DNA from: Planctomycetota bacterium
GTDB taxonomy: Bacteria > Planctomycetota > Planctomycetia > JALXBF01
DNA: 64,000 nt
Direction of reading: 5' to 3'
Assembly: GCA_026991575.1 (NCBI GenBank)
Contig: JALXBF010000191.1
Coordinates: 30,030 to 94,029 of the forward strand
Below, piece after piece: positions 27,050-37,679 of this stretch. Under the pieces are notes generated by a model that made no database searches, had not been told where the DNA came from, and was given only the letters and a program-made list of their open reading frames with translations. Made by a program: the position numbers and the translations under genes. Numbering within the stretch: position 1 is the first letter of the stretch; every line of letters begins with the position of its first letter.

Positions 27050-28180
27050 GTGCCACGATCGTCGCTGCGGGTTCGTCTGATCCGTTCCCTGGTGTGTGCT
27101 CTGCTCGGCGTGTTGTGCGGCGTATGGCTGCACGAGGCGCTACAGTCGGAGTCGGCCACCGGCGCGTTTCAGCGGGCACGGACCCTGTATGCTCAGGGGC
27201 AGGTTGACGATGCCCTTCGCGTCCTGGCCCGGCTCAGGGATGACCCGCAGTCGGGCCCGGAGGCGCTCTACTGGATGGGCAGGATCCACTGGGAGCAAGG
27301 TCGTTGGCTGCGGGCCGAGCAAGCTTGGGAGCTCGTGCTTGAGCGACAGCCGAACTATGCAGAAGCTATCTGGGGGCTGTTGGACCTTTATGAAGCAGAG
27401 TCTCGAGTGGCCGAAGCAGAGGAGCTCGTTCTGCGGTCTTGGTCCGCGGAGCCCGATCCGGCGAATCGCAAGATACTCTTGGTTCGCCTCCTGGTGATGC
27501 ACTGCGAAGAGCCCGGACCAGAGCAACTCATCCCGAAGCTGACCAAGGTGGTCGAACGCGAACCCGCCAATACGGCGGCGGTCCGGGTGCTGGCATTAAG
27601 CTATGCCCGCCTGGGCCAGTCCGGCGTCGCGCAACGGCTGCTGCACCGCGCACTGAGCGCCGTGTCTGGGCGGGCGGAACTCGAGTTGAGGCTGCAGTTG
27701 GCAGAGACCCTGCTTGATGCGGGCGAAAGCGAACAGGCAGCCGCCGAACTGGACCGGGTTCAGCCGTTGATCCGTGATTCGAGCGGCGAGTTGAGCCGCC
27801 AACTGCTTGCGTGGTACTGGTGGCTGCGGGGGCGTAGCGTCGAGGTTTGTTCGGGCATAGCCGCTGCGGTAGCTGCGTACGAGCGGGCGGTCCAGGCGGT
27901 CCCGAGCGAAGCCCGGTACCGCTTCAGCTATGCCCGGGCGCTGCAGGCGATCGTTCGCGTGAGGGATGCCCAGGAGCAGTTTGCCGTGGCTCGCAAAATG
28001 CGCGACGCTCGTCAGGAACTGGTTCGGATTTTCCGTCGGATCTACGCAAAGGGGGGGCCAACCCCGTCGCTGTGCGCAGAGGTAGCGGACGTCTATCGCA
28101 CGCTGGGGAAGGCGGAGCTGGCGAAACTCTGGCAGCGGCTGGCCGACGAGCTAAGCGCAGGCGGCGAGCGCATGAGGTAG
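27050..28180 (+). CDS. Membrane-anchored TPR protein
   Basis: The 376-residue protein has one N-terminal hydrophobic helix (about residues 10-28, LIRSLVCALLGVLCGVW), then a run of tetratricopeptide-like helical pairs. Examples are ARTLYAQGQVDDALRVLARL, AEQAWELVLERQPNYAEAIW and AAAVAAYERAVQAVPSEARY. TPRs mediate protein contacts, so the protein is probably a scaffold on the outer face of the cytoplasmic membrane. GTG 27050, five bases after GGAG, is chosen over an ATG 63 bases upstream. The stop is only four bases before the CRTAC1 gene, so the two are co-translated. Confidence 0.8.
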   Translation: MPRSSLRVRLIRSLVCALLGVLCGVWLHEALQSESATGAFQRARTLYAQGQVDDALRVLARLRDDPQSGPEALYWMGRIHWEQGRWLRAEQAWELVLERQPNYAEAIWGLLDLYEAESRVAEAEELVLRSWSAEPDPANRKILLVRLLVMHCEEPGPEQLIPKLTKVVEREPANTAAVRVLALSYARLGQSGVAQRLLHRALSAVSGRAELELRLQLAETLLDAGESEQAAAELDRVQPLIRDSSGELSRQLLAWYWWLRGRSVEVCSGIAAAVAAYERAVQAVPSEARYRFSYARALQAIVRVRDAQEQFAVARKMRDARQELVRIFRRIYAKGGPTPSLCAEVADVYRTLGKAELAKLWQRLADELSAGGERMR

Positions 28181-28184
28181 TGGC

Positions 28185-30071
28185 ATGTGGGGGGTGAACG
28201 TCAAAGAGTTTGTCCTCACATTCCTGCCGGGCGTCGTGGCGGGTTACGTCCTCGCAGCCAGCTATGCACGCTTGGGTGCGCCGATCACTGCCGAACCACG
28301 CCGGCTGGCCGCTACGGCCCGCAGCGCACACGGTTCCTCGCTTCATCGTGCCGCGGCTGACGGCAAGCACGTAGCGGCAACGCGGCCCCGGTTCATCGAC
28401 CTTACGAAAGCCGTGGGGCTTGATTTCCGCTACCGGCAGTTCATCACCGGCGAATTCTGGCTTCCGGAAGCGATGGGGGGTGGCGTGGCTTGGTTGGACT
28501 ATGACGGCGATGGCTGGCTCGACCTGTTCTTCACACAGGGGGCTCCGATCGGACCGCGGGCAGGCGAGCCGGCTCCGACCGACGTGCTCTACCGGAACCT
28601 GTGCGGCGAGCGGCTTGCTCGTGTGCCCACCGATTCGGCCCCCGCAGATCGTGCGTACGGGATGGGGGTAGCGGTGGGTGATGTCGACAACGACGGCTTC
28701 CCCGACCTGTACATCACCAACTATGGTCCTGACGCACTCTATCTGAACAACGGCGACGGAACGTTTTGCCGGGTCGAGAGCTGGGGCACTGCTGACAACG
28801 CTCTGTGGGGGGCAAGTGCCGCTTTGGCCGACCTCGACCTGGATGGAGACCTGGACCTGTACGTCACCAACTACCTGTCTTTCGACCCGAAGCAGCGGTG
28901 CTATCGACCGCCGCAGCACCAGCTCGGCTATTGCGGTCCCACGTTGTTTCCGCCGCAGAGGGACGTGCTGTTGGAGAACGACGGCCGTGGTCGCTTTGTG
29001 GACCGATCCGAAGCCAGCGGCATTGCTTACCATGCCGGCCGGGGGCTGGGCGTGGTGGTCGCAGACTTGGTCGGAGACGAGTTCCCGGAAATCTTCGTGG
29101 GCAACGACATGATGGAAAACTTCCTCTTTGTTCGCCAACACAACAGCCGCCTGCGCTACGAGGAGCAGGCGTTACTGCTCGGGTTGGCGTACGATGCGAA
29201 CGGGCAAGCCCAGGCGGACATGGGGATCGCTTGTGGCGACATCGATAACGACGGCGACCTGGACCTGTACGCTACGCACTTCTACCTGGAATACAACACG
29301 CTCTGGATCAACGAAGGCGGGACCATGTTCTCGGACCGCACAGCTGCTGCCGGACTAGCGTTGCCGACGATGCAGCCGCTAAGCTGGGGCACACACATGC
29401 TCGATTACGACGGCGACGGCTGGTTGGACCTGCTGGTCGTCTCGGGGCATATCAATGACTTCCGCCAGCACGGCATTCCCTATGCAATGCCCTGCCAGCT
29501 GTTCGCAAATGTCGCAGGCCGTTTGAACCGGAAGCTACGCTTCGTGGAGGTTACGGACAGGGCAGGTGATTACTTCGCCCGCTTGCATGTGGGCCGCGCC
29601 AGCGCGATCGGTGACTTCGACCGCGACGGACGGGTCGATGTCGCCATTGTGCACTACCATGAGCCGGCGGTCCTGTTGCGGAACGAGACCGAGTTAGTCG
29701 GCCGGTTCATCGGTCTGGTGCCGGTTGGTATCAGAAGCAACCGATCCGGTGTCGGCGTCGGCGTGCGACTCAACGGTACACGGCGGGGCCGCCGCTACAG
29801 CGTCTATCGGTATATTCCGGGGGGCGGTAGCTACCAGGCAGCGGATGCTCAAGAGATCCGTCTGTACCTGCCACCGGATCTTGTTCCCGAGGAGCTGGTG
29901 GTTCGCTTCCCGGGTGGCCGCATTGTGAGGGTTCCAGCGCCGCAAGCCGGCCACTATTACCGGCTGAGCGAGGCAGGGGACGTGCAGATTCTTGCTACGT
30001 TTCACCGCAGCCGAATACCATCAGCGGCAGGACAAATCGGCGGCCCTTCCGCGGGCGGAACTTCAGACTGA
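28185..30071 (+). CDS. CRTAC1-family FG-GAP/VCBS repeat protein with ASPIC/UnbV domain
   Basis: The 628-residue protein has an N-terminal hydrophobic anchor or signal (about residues 5-26). At least six calcium-binding blades follow: DYDGDGWLDLFF, DVDNDGFPDLYI, DLDLDGDLDLYV, DIDNDGDLDLYA, DYDGDGWLDLLV and DFDRDGRVDVAI. These form an integrin-like beta-propeller. The C-terminus is an ASPIC/UnbV domain (GVGVGVRLNGTRRGRRYSVY, then GGGSYQAADAQEIRLYL). CRTAC1 proteins are extracellular and frequent in planctomycetes and acidobacteria, usually beside TPR proteins as here. The molecular role is unknown; binding to carbohydrate or protein partners is inferred. Confidence 0.9.
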   Translation: MWGVNVKEFVLTFLPGVVAGYVLAASYARLGAPITAEPRRLAATARSAHGSSLHRAAADGKHVAATRPRFIDLTKAVGLDFRYRQFITGEFWLPEAMGGGVAWLDYDGDGWLDLFFTQGAPIGPRAGEPAPTDVLYRNLCGERLARVPTDSAPADRAYGMGVAVGDVDNDGFPDLYITNYGPDALYLNNGDGTFCRVESWGTADNALWGASAALADLDLDGDLDLYVTNYLSFDPKQRCYRPPQHQLGYCGPTLFPPQRDVLLENDGRGRFVDRSEASGIAYHAGRGLGVVVADLVGDEFPEIFVGNDMMENFLFVRQHNSRLRYEEQALLLGLAYDANGQAQADMGIACGDIDNDGDLDLYATHFYLEYNTLWINEGGTMFSDRTAAAGLALPTMQPLSWGTHMLDYDGDGWLDLLVVSGHINDFRQHGIPYAMPCQLFANVAGRLNRKLRFVEVTDRAGDYFARLHVGRASAIGDFDRDGRVDVAIVHYHEPAVLLRNETELVGRFIGLVPVGIRSNRSGVGVGVRLNGTRRGRRYSVYRYIPGGGSYQAADAQEIRLYLPPDLVPEELVVRFPGGRIVRVPAPQAGHYYRLSEAGDVQILATFHRSRIPSAAGQIGGPSAGGTSD

Positions 30072-30269
30072 CACCATAGAGGATACCCGTTGGGCAGGGC
30101 AGTCGGCCAGGGAATGTACTGGGGACCCGATCGCAGAAGCGGGCCGCTTCTTAATGACCGCGTGAACTCGGGGGCCGGGTGGGCGCCGCGTCGGATGCGA
30201 TGGCCTGAGGCGAACGATCCATGCCCGGCCTACGCGAACCGACTACCGCGCTCGTGACCGTTGCGCTTG

Positions 30270-31421
30270 TTAGCTCAAGCCGGCAGCCTCTTGCAGTTCC
30301 TGCACGCGGTCTGTGCGTTCCCAGGTGAATTCCGGTTCGTTGCGGCCGAAGTGACCGCCGGCCGCGGTCTTGCGGTAGATGGGCCGCAGCAGGCCGAGGT
30401 GTTCGATGATGCCGCGTGGCGATAGCGGAAAGACTTCACGGACGATCTCCGCGAGCCGCTCGTCGGGTACCGCACCGGTGCCGAACGTGTTGACGGCAAT
30501 GCTGACCGGATCGGCCACACCGATGGCGTAGGCCAGCTGGACTTCGCACCTTCGGGCTAGTTTGGCCGCTACCAGGTTCTTGGCGATGTAGCGGGCCATG
30601 TACGTGGCGGACCGGTCCACCTTGGTTGGGTCTTTTCCGCTGAATGCGCCTCCCCCATGCCGTGCGCTGCCGCCGTAGGTGTCCACGATGATCTTGCGGC
30701 CGGTGACTCCGGTGTCCCCCTGCGGACCGCCGATGACGAACCGGCCAGTGGGGTTGATGTGCCAGATGATGTCCCCATTGACCAGGTCGTCTGGCAGGAC
30801 GGGCCGCACGACCTGTTCGATCACCGTGTCACGAATCTCGCGGTCGCTGACATCCGGTGCGTGCTGCGTGGAGACGACCACCGTATGCACGCGGACCGGC
30901 TGGAAGCCCTCGTACTCAATGGTCACCTGGCTCTTGCCGTCCGGGCGAAGCCAGGGGATGGTGCCATTCTCGCGCAGTTCTGCCAACCGGTTCACGATCC
31001 GGTGAGCCAGGGCGATGGCCATCGGCATCAGCTCGTCGGTTTCGTCGCAGGCGAACCCGAACATCAGGCCCTGGTCGCCCGCACCGCCGGGATCCACCCC
31101 CCGCGCAATGTCCGGACTCTGCCGGTTCAGTGCCACCAGCACAGCGCATTGGTCACCGCTGAAGCCGTACGCAGGATCGGTGTAGCCGATCTCGTTGATG
31201 ATCTGCCGCACCAGAGCGGTGTAGTTCACAGACGCGCTCGTGGTCACCTCGCCAGCGATCATTGCCAAGCCGGTGGTGACCAGCGTTTCGCAAGCCACAC
31301 GGCCCGTGGGATCTTGTTCGAGGATTGCGTCCAAGACACCGTCGGAGATCTGGTCGGCGATCTTGTCCGGGTGGCCCTTCGTCACCGACTCGCTCGTGAA
31401 CAGATAACGGTGGCTGCTCAC
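30270..31421 (-). CDS. metK: S-adenosylmethionine synthetase
   Basis: MetK makes SAM from methionine and ATP. The 383-residue protein has the three-domain family pattern: FTSESV followed by [13 protein letters not shown] (ATP/methionine site), [14 protein letters not shown], and the P-loop [16 protein letters not shown]. One oddity is SVTKGHPDK, where almost all homologues have Glu or another non-basic residue before Gly. GTG 31421 (preceded by GGGAG) begins the family N-terminus [11 protein letters not shown]; the open frame extends 33 codons upstream without homology. A good promoter lies just upstream. SAM from this enzyme feeds the radical SAM enzymes, TrmD and, after decarboxylation, BpsA. 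Confidence 0.95.
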   Translation of the reverse strand: MSSHRYLFTSESVTKGHPDKIADQISDGVLDAILEQDPTGRVACETLVTTGLAMIAGEVTTSASVNYTALVRQIINEIGYTDPAYGFSGDQCAVLVALNRQSPDIARGVDPGGAGDQGLMFGFACDETDELMPMAIALAHRIVNRLAELRENGTIPWLRPDGKSQVTIEYEGFQPVRVHTVVVSTQHAPDVSDREIRDTVIEQVVRPVLPDDLVNGDIIWHINPTGRFVIGGPQGDTGVTGRKIIVDTYGGSARHGGGAFSGKDPTKVDRSATYMARYIAKNLVAAKLARRCEVQLAYAIGVADPVSIAVNTFGTGAVPDERLAEIVREVFPLSPRGIIEHLGLLRPIYRKTAAGGHFGRNEPEFTWERTDRVQELQEAAGLS

Positions 31422-31487
31422 CGGTATTGCTCCCGAATCGCATGCACCAGAGAACCGGCCGGAATGGCGTGCTGCTTTAGGTCGCAA

Positions 31488-31516
31488 ATTATAGAAGTGC
31501 TCTCCGGGACCCTCAA
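31488..31516 (-). promoter_or_regulatory. Probable sigma-70-type promoter for metK
   Basis: On the minus strand TTGAGG (31511-31516) is separated by 17 bp from an exact TATAAT (31488-31493). This is close to the housekeeping consensus and lies 67 bp upstream of the metK start. It abuts the stop of the upstream TPR gene, so metK can be transcribed independently of it. Confidence 0.65.
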
Positions 31517-32464
31517 TCAACGGCGCCCCGATAGGGCGAACCGGCGGCCGAGTCGGCAGAGCTGCTCGATGCCCTCGGCCAGTCTGGCCTGCGCCCGGTC
31601 GATTCGATCCATTGCATCTCGGTACTCACGCACACGGAGTTCCAGTTCCGTCGTCCCTGCCTGGGAGTGCACGAGCGAATGCGACAGGGCGCGAATGGCC
31701 GGCTGGACCACGTCGTCGATCACTTTGAGCATCTCTCCGACAAGCTTCTCTTGCGCGAGGGCCAATTCGTGAGTCTGAACCAGTGCTTCGGCGCGTTCTG
31801 CTACATTGGCAAATGGCCGAATCAGGCCCTCGGCAGGAATCGCTTCCTCCGCAAGTCCCGCGGTGCTTGCGGCCGGCTGCTCTTGTTGCGCTGCGGTTTG
31901 GGCGGCGAGAATCTTCTGGGCGGCCTGCAACCCGTGACGTAACGACTCGTTGGCTGGGTCCACCTTGAGCCCTTCCTCGTAAGCAGCGGCGGCTTCGCGG
32001 AAGCGGGCCAGGTCGAAGAGGACGTTGCCGAGGTTCAGGTGTGCCGCGACAAGCTTCGGGTCTTTGCGAATGGCTTCACGGAACGCCTCGGCCGCCAGGT
32101 CCAGGATCCCCTTTGCACGGTATGCCACCCCGAGGTTGTAATAGGCGTAGGCAGACTGCGGCGCAAGCTGCAGGCCCTTACGCAGGGCAGGGATGGCATC
32201 GTCGGGCTTGCCCATCAGCACATAGGCTACTCCCAGATTGATATGCGCCGCCGCGTTGCGCGGATCAAGCTCGGTGCAGGCCTGGAAATGATCCACCGCT
32301 GTCTGGTAATCGCCCAGCTTGCCCGACGCCAGCGCCAGGCCAAAGTAGGCGTCGGCGGAGCGAGGGTTTTGGGCGACTACTTGGGCGAACAACGCCTGCG
32401 CTGTGCGGAATGCGCCTTCGGCTAGTGCCTGCTGCGCGCGCTGGAGCAGAGCACCTTCGGTCAC
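31517..32464 (-). CDS. TPR protein with C-terminal coiled coil
   Basis: The 315-residue soluble protein carries about four tetratricopeptide repeats in residues 1-165. Examples are [60 protein letters not shown] and [21 protein letters not shown] Gln/Ala-rich linker and a helical, probably coiled-coil C-terminus (residues about 260-310, [20 protein letters not shown]) follow. It has no signal peptide. GTG 32464 follows a GGGGG-type site by five bases. It lies 59 bp after the small winged-helix gene on the same strand. A protein-interaction role is likely; the partner is unknown. Confidence 0.8.
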   Translation of the reverse strand: MTEGALLQRAQQALAEGAFRTAQALFAQVVAQNPRSADAYFGLALASGKLGDYQTAVDHFQACTELDPRNAAAHINLGVAYVLMGKPDDAIPALRKGLQLAPQSAYAYYNLGVAYRAKGILDLAAEAFREAIRKDPKLVAAHLNLGNVLFDLARFREAAAAYEEGLKVDPANESLRHGLQAAQKILAAQTAAQQEQPAASTAGLAEEAIPAEGLIRPFANVAERAEALVQTHELALAQEKLVGEMLKVIDDVVQPAIRALSHSLVHSQAGTTELELRVREYRDAMDRIDRAQARLAEGIEQLCRLGRRFALSGRR

Positions 32465-32523
32465 AACGGCCCCCTATGACCCCGTGCAACTCGCACGTAG
32501 TCGCGCGGTTCACAACGACGCCG

Positions 32524-32745
32524 TCACTTCAGGCTGATCAGCCGTGCCCGGCCATCTTCGATAATCTCGACTTTGTCCTCCCGGGCAAGCCAGCCGATTG
32601 CCAGCATAACCAGGTCGCGCGGCTCACCCAGCTCTAACGCCAGTTTGGTCAGACTCCGTGGCCCATGGTCGTGCAAGTGGTGCCAGACCTTGCCGGCCGT
32701 CTCACCAATGCGACCAATGAACGAAGTCATCGCTCCGGTGCTCAT
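32524..32745 (-). CDS. Small winged-helix protein, DUF2582-like
   Basis: The 73-residue protein reads as a single winged helix. A first helix (GRIGETAGKVWHHLHDHG), a helix-turn-helix (SLTKLALELGEPRDLVMLAI) and a wing (DKVEIIEDGRARLISL) match the DUF2582 family of stand-alone winged-helix proteins. It may bind DNA or act as a protein-interaction module; the family has no settled function. ATG 32745 follows GGAGAAGG. A possible -10 box lies about 100 bp upstream. Confidence 0.72.
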   Translation of the reverse strand: MSTGAMTSFIGRIGETAGKVWHHLHDHGPRSLTKLALELGEPRDLVMLAIGWLAREDKVEIIEDGRARLISLK

Positions 32746-32844
32746 CGGACCTTCTCCCTGTTCTCCTCAGCCAAACCTCCCTGGCCCGCGCATCGCCTGC
32801 GGCGCGTACCACGCTCCGGGCCGAGCGAGCCTGGTCCAAACCCC

Positions 32845-32850
32845 ATTATA
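32845..32850 (-). promoter_or_regulatory. Possible -10 element upstream of the winged-helix/TPR genes
   Basis: The minus strand reads TATAAT here, 100 bp upstream of the winged-helix start and within the 266-bp gap after proB. There is no good -35 at 16-18 bp. The position suggests a separate promoter for the winged-helix/TPR pair. Confidence 0.4.
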
Positions 32851-33011
32851 GCGGGCCCGGGCGGTAATACCAGCCGAAACGGGAGCCCGGACGTCCACGC
32901 TAACGCCAGCGATCCGAGCATCTTGCGCGCAAGCCCCTTCGGCTCGGCGCGGCTCGTGACGATGCCCTGGCTTGGCCCCAACGTTCCGAAATGCCCGCAT
33001 GCAACGGTCGC

Positions 33012-34187
33012 TCAGGCAGTGCTTCCGTCCTGGTCTGCCGGCTCAGCCAACGCCAGATTGTCTCGATGGATGACCTCCTCATACGCGGTGCGGCCCAGTA
33101 AGGCGCGTACCTTCGCGCTGCGGAGCCCTCGGATGCGGGCAAGCTCCACTGCACTGTAGTTGGTCAGCCCGCGCGCGATTTCTCGGCCCGACGGGTCACA
33201 GATCGCCACCGGGTCACCGGCTCGAAAGTCGCCTTCCACGCGGCGTACTCCGACAGGCAGCAGGCTCCGTCCCTGACGGAGCAGGGCGCGTGCCGCGCCT
33301 TCGTCAACGTACACACGCCCGCGCGGCCGCACTGAAAACGCCAGCCACCGCTTTCGGGCACTGAGTGTTCGCCCGTGGGGCAGGAACAATGTCCCCACCG
33401 GCTCGCCGGCGAGGATCCGCTGGATGATTCCCCGCCGCAGGCCGTTGGCCAGGATCACCGATTCCCCGGCAGCCATACAGATCCGCGCAGCTTCCAGCTT
33501 GGTCTGCATGCCCCCGGTGCCAAAGCGCGATGAGCTCGGGCCAGCCAGCGCGCGAATCGCCGAATTGATCCGTGGCACAAGACGGATGACGTTGCCAGCT
33601 CCAGTCGACCGAGCTGCCTTCCCGGGCGGCGTGGCGAGCAGGCCGTCGACCGTGGAGAGCATGATCAGCAGCGGGGCTCGAATGAGCGTGGTCACAAGCG
33701 CAGCCAACCGATCGTTGTCTCCGAAGCGCAGCTCCTCGACGCTAACCGTGTCGTTCTCGTTGATGATCGGGATGGTTCCCCAATCCAGCAACGTGCAGAT
33801 CGTGTTGCGGATGTTCAGGTAGCGGGTGCGGTTGGCGAAGTCGGCTGCCGTCAGCAGGAGCTGGGCCACGTGATAGCCCTGCCGGCCAAAGGCCCGCTCG
33901 TATGCCTGGATCAGGTGGCTCTGGCCCACGGCAGCCGCCGCTTGCAGCCGTGCCAGGTCTGTTGGCCGCTGTCGAAGCCCAAGCACGCCGACACCCGCCC
34001 CGACGGCACCGGAGGAAACCAGTACGAGGCGACGGCCGGAGCGCAGGATGCTGGTCAGATCGCGGCAAAGGCGGTTGAGACGCTGCCGGTGTAAACGGCC
34101 GTCGTCGCGGGTGAGCACGCTGGTGCCGATCTTGACCACGATCGTATCGGCTGTGGCTACAACCTCCTGACGGACGGCATCGAGCAT
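33012..34187 (-). CDS. proB: Glutamate 5-kinase
   Basis: ProB phosphorylates glutamate in the first step of proline synthesis. The 391-residue protein has the amino-acid-kinase domain (VVKIGTSVLT, VLVSSGAVGAGV, NENDTVSVEELRFGDNDRLA and FGTGGMQTKLEAA) in residues 15-270. A C-terminal PUA domain (GDFRAGDPVAICDPSGREIA) follows. The start at 34187 places about 15 residues before the first strand. proA is not adjacent. It lies 33 bp downstream of purF on the same strand, so the two are probably cotranscribed despite belonging to different pathways. Confidence 0.94.
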   Translation of the reverse strand: MLDAVRQEVVATADTIVVKIGTSVLTRDDGRLHRQRLNRLCRDLTSILRSGRRLVLVSSGAVGAGVGVLGLRQRPTDLARLQAAAAVGQSHLIQAYERAFGRQGYHVAQLLLTAADFANRTRYLNIRNTICTLLDWGTIPIINENDTVSVEELRFGDNDRLAALVTTLIRAPLLIMLSTVDGLLATPPGKAARSTGAGNVIRLVPRINSAIRALAGPSSSRFGTGGMQTKLEAARICMAAGESVILANGLRRGIIQRILAGEPVGTLFLPHGRTLSARKRWLAFSVRPRGRVYVDEGAARALLRQGRSLLPVGVRRVEGDFRAGDPVAICDPSGREIARGLTNYSAVELARIRGLRSAKVRALLGRTAYEEVIHRDNLALAEPADQDGSTA

Positions 34188-34220
34188 GGTAGGTTGAGAG
34201 AACGCTCGGGCTGGGACGAG

Positions 34221-35816
34221 CTACACGGCTTGCGTTTCCTCTTGAGGTTCTTCCGCTTCCACGGTCCGGCCCGCGACGCCCCGACCGGCCCGCTGCTGAG
34301 CCAGCTTATAGAGCTTCTTGCCGGCGGGCGTCGGATAGCGGCCGGTGAGGCAAGCTAGGCAGAGTTCGTCGGCGGGCAGGCCGATGGCACGCGGGATCGA
34401 TTCCAGCGGCAGGTACCGCAGACTGTCGGCACCGATCTGCTGTGCCATACGTGCCAGCGTGGCCTCGTCCGGTTCGCCGATTCCGGTGTTCAGGAACCGG
34501 GGAGCGAACAACTCGTCCAGCGTCGACATGTCGATCCCATAAAAGCACGGCGCGATGATCGGGGGACATGCCACCCGCACGTGCACCTCGCGTGCCCGGC
34601 CTCGGGCCCGAATCTGCTCAATAAGCACCCGCATCGTGGTTGAGCGAACGATGGTGTCCTCTACGAGCAGCACACGTTTGCCCTCCAGCACTTCTCGTAC
34701 GGGCGTGTACTTAAGGCGTGCCCGTTCAGCCCGGTCCTCGCCTTCGATGAACGTGCGGCCCACGTAACGGTTGCGCAGCAGCCCTTCCACCGACGGCAGC
34801 GACAGGGCGTGAGCCATGGCGTCGGCGGCCGGTTTGGCCGTGTCCGGTACGGGAACGACCACCGTGTCCTCGTCCAGCGGCAGCGTTTCGTGTCGAGCCA
34901 ACTCGCGGCCCAGCGCCGCCCGTGCCTGGTAGACGCTGCGACCGTCGATGTTGCTGGCCGCATTGGCGAAGTAGATCCATTCGAAGAAGCAGCGTGCTCG
35001 TCGCGGTGCCGACGCGAATCGTGCCCGCCGCAGGCCATCGGGCCCACAGACGATCAGCTCGCCCGGCTCAAGGTGCTGGATTTCTTCAAACCCGACGTTC
35101 TGCAGCGCCACGCTTTCACTGGCTGCGGCAAACAGGCTGCCGTCACACGCGTAGGCTAGCGGCCGGAAGCCATACGGGTCGCGCGCAATCACGAGCTCGC
35201 CGTATGCGTTCAGGAACACCAGGCTGTATGCGCCGTCGAGCCGCTTGTGCAGCCGTTGGAAGACGGCAACTAGATCGGGACGCTCGTCGCCGCGCAGCTC
35301 GTAGCTGATCCGATGCAGCAGAATCTCCGTGTCTGTGTCGCGTGCCAGGTGGTAGTCGGTCTTTTGCAGCAGCTCGCGGCGTAGCGCGGCATAGTTAGCC
35401 AGCTGCCCGTTGAAGGCGAACGCGAACCACTTCCAACGACGACCGTGCTGGCGCTCGAATGGCTGAGCGTACGTGACGTCGTCCTGACCGCACGTAGCAT
35501 AGCGCACGTGTCCGATCGCGGCCGGCCCGGCCAACCGGGTCATGATCGCCTCGAACTTAGCCCGGTGATTCATGCGGAACGCCTCGATCACCGTGCCGAC
35601 GTCCTTGTATGTCATGATCAGCTGGCGCCGGCCTTCGCGATAGGTGCTCATACCGGCGGCAAGCTGGCCGCGGTTTTGCATGTTCAGTAACATGCGGGGG
35701 ATCAGGCTTGATGCCCACTCTGGCCGCTGCCTGGGAACCAGAGGTGAGGTGGGGCGGTCTGGAAAGTGGTAGACGGCGGCAACGCCGCATAGGTGTTGGA
35801 GCTCGCCGGTTGCCAT
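34221..35816 (-). CDS. purF: Amidophosphoribosyltransferase
   Basis: PurF transfers glutamine-derived ammonia to PRPP, the first step of purine synthesis. The 531-residue protein starts with nine residues before Cys10 (LCGVAAVY), which would be removed to expose the Cys nucleophile. A glutaminase domain with [12 protein letters not shown] follows. The PRPP loop ([18 protein letters not shown]) is in the second half. Cysteines in [20 protein letters not shown] and ELCLACLTG match the [4Fe-4S] ligands of the Bacillus-type enzyme, so a cluster is expected. It ends with a Glu-rich tail. Confidence 0.94.
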   Translation of the reverse strand: MATGELQHLCGVAAVYHFPDRPTSPLVPRQRPEWASSLIPRMLLNMQNRGQLAAGMSTYREGRRQLIMTYKDVGTVIEAFRMNHRAKFEAIMTRLAGPAAIGHVRYATCGQDDVTYAQPFERQHGRRWKWFAFAFNGQLANYAALRRELLQKTDYHLARDTDTEILLHRISYELRGDERPDLVAVFQRLHKRLDGAYSLVFLNAYGELVIARDPYGFRPLAYACDGSLFAAASESVALQNVGFEEIQHLEPGELIVCGPDGLRRARFASAPRRARCFFEWIYFANAASNIDGRSVYQARAALGRELARHETLPLDEDTVVVPVPDTAKPAADAMAHALSLPSVEGLLRNRYVGRTFIEGEDRAERARLKYTPVREVLEGKRVLLVEDTIVRSTTMRVLIEQIRARGRAREVHVRVACPPIIAPCFYGIDMSTLDELFAPRFLNTGIGEPDEATLARMAQQIGADSLRYLPLESIPRAIGLPADELCLACLTGRYPTPAGKKLYKLAQQRAGRGVAGRTVEAEEPQEETQAV

Positions 35817-36042
35817 GGGATCCTCGTGAGCGCGCTAGCCTTCTCGTCGCTGGATCGCCACCAGCGCTACATTGTAGTGCGTGCCCTCAGCACCGAATTC
35901 GTCCCGTGCCCGATAACATGTAACGGTGTCGGGCGGCGGTCGGCAGCCTTGGCAGGTGAGCTTACACCTCCTGGCGACGCGCGGTGCATCGGGCACGCCG
36001 CTAGCTGCCATCAGAGTGGTCACCAAGTGCGTGTAGGGAGCG

Positions 36043-37527
36043 ATGTTTGAAACACTCCAGAAAGGACTAACCGAGGCACTTCGCAAGCTACGGCGCAGCG
36101 GGCGACTGACCGAATCCAACATTCGCGACGGTCTGCAAGAGGTACGCCGGGCTCTGCTGGAGGCCGACGTCCACTACCAGGTCGTCAACGACTTCATCCG
36201 CCGCGTGACCGAGAAGGCGGTCGGCCAGCAGGTGATCCGGTCGATCAACCCGAGCGAGCAGATCGTCAAGATCGTCTACGACGAGCTGGTGGCGCTGATG
36301 GGCCCGGTGGATGCGGACATCCATTGGTCCAGCAAGGGGCCCACCGTCATCATGCTCTGCGGGCTCCAGGGTAGCGGTAAGACGACGACCTGCGGCAAGC
36401 TTGCGCTGTTCCTGAGACGCCACCGTAATAAGCGGCCGCTTCTGGTCGCTGCCGACTTGCAGCGGCCGGCCGCCGTCGAGCAGCTGCAGACTCTGGGTGA
36501 GCAGATCGGCGTACCCGTCTACGTCGAGTCCAATGCCACGCCGGTCCAGGTATGCCGTAATGCGGTGGCGGCTGCCGATGAGCTTCGGGTTGACACGATC
36601 ATCCTTGACACGGCCGGGCGGCTGCATGTCGATGAGGAGCTCATGCGTGAGCTCAGCGACATCGACCGACTGGTGCAGCCAAACGAAGTCCTGCTCGTCG
36701 TGGATGCGATGACCGGTCAGGTGGCCGTTGAGGTGGCGCGGGCGTTCAACGAGGCGCTTGAGCTGGACGGCCTGATCATGACCAAACTCGACGGCGACGC
36801 GCGTGGCGGCGCGGCGCTGTCGGTGAAGGCGGTCACCGGAGTGCCTATCAAGTTCGTCGGGGTCGGCGAGAAGCTGGATCGGCTGGAGCTGTTCCGGCCT
36901 GAGCGGATGGCGAGCCGGATCCTGGGAGCAGGCGACCTGATGACGCTGGTGGAGAAGGTCGCCGAGATGCAGCGGATGCAAGACGAGGAAGAATTGCGCC
37001 GCCAGCAGGAGCGGTTGGCCAAGGGGGAGATTTCGCTGGAGGATTTCCGCAGGGCGCTGAGCCAGATGGAGAAGATGGGAAGTCTGCAGGAGATCCTGCA
37101 GCTGATCCCGGGCGGCTCGCAACTGGTGGGCGAGCTGGATGTGGAAGACACCAAGGAGCTTCGCCGGCTCCGGGGCATCATCGATTCGATGACCCCCGAG
37201 GAGCGGCGCAACCCGGCGATCATCGATGGCAGCCGGCGGCGTCGCATTGCGGCGGGCAGCGGGACGGATCCGTCGGAGGTCGGCCAGCTGCTAAAGGCCT
37301 TCAACGGCATGCGGCCGATGCTCAAGCAAATGGCTCAAATGTCGCTGGCCAGCCGGCTGAAGGCCCTGGCTGGCCTGGGGACGAATCCGGGTGTGCTCGC
37401 TGGGCTGCTGCGCGGCGGGCGGGGGAAGCGCGAGCTGGTGCCGACCAAGTCGTATCAGCAGCGGATGGAGGAGCGACGCGCCAAGAAGCGCAAGAAGCGC
37501 AAGGAGAAGCGTAAGAGGCGGCGCTAG
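36043..37527 (+). CDS. ffh: Signal recognition particle protein
   Basis: Ffh binds signal peptides of nascent chains and hands them to FtsY at the membrane. The 494-residue protein has an N domain (residues 1-90) and a GTPase G domain with [30 protein letters not shown] and [15 protein letters not shown] methionine-rich M domain follows ([48 protein letters not shown]). The C-terminus is a highly basic Lys/Arg tail of about 25 residues, which may contact SRP RNA or ribosomes. The SRP RNA gene was not found in the window. ffh begins the rpsP-trmD-rplS-yraN cluster. Confidence 0.96.
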   Translation: MFETLQKGLTEALRKLRRSGRLTESNIRDGLQEVRRALLEADVHYQVVNDFIRRVTEKAVGQQVIRSINPSEQIVKIVYDELVALMGPVDADIHWSSKGPTVIMLCGLQGSGKTTTCGKLALFLRRHRNKRPLLVAADLQRPAAVEQLQTLGEQIGVPVYVESNATPVQVCRNAVAAADELRVDTIILDTAGRLHVDEELMRELSDIDRLVQPNEVLLVVDAMTGQVAVEVARAFNEALELDGLIMTKLDGDARGGAALSVKAVTGVPIKFVGVGEKLDRLELFRPERMASRILGAGDLMTLVEKVAEMQRMQDEEELRRQQERLAKGEISLEDFRRALSQMEKMGSLQEILQLIPGGSQLVGELDVEDTKELRRLRGIIDSMTPEERRNPAIIDGSRRRRIAAGSGTDPSEVGQLLKAFNGMRPMLKQMAQMSLASRLKALAGLGTNPGVLAGLLRGGRGKRELVPTKSYQQRMEERRAKKRKKRKEKRKRRR

Positions 37528-37679
37528 CGCACGTCCGAGGGCGGGCCAGTCGCTCGCGGGCGGCCCAGGAGGGAACTTTACTTGTCGGCCGGCTCCATAG
37601 AATAGCTATCGAACTCAGGCCGAGCGAAACTCTGCTCTGCTGGTCTCCGAGAGCCGTAGGCCCGCTGGAGGTTGCTGAG

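Noticed and set aside
30072..30269. Hairpin AGAAGC/GCTTCT between CRTAC1 and metK genes as a terminator
   Set aside because: The stem is only 6 bp and is not followed by a T-run on either strand.
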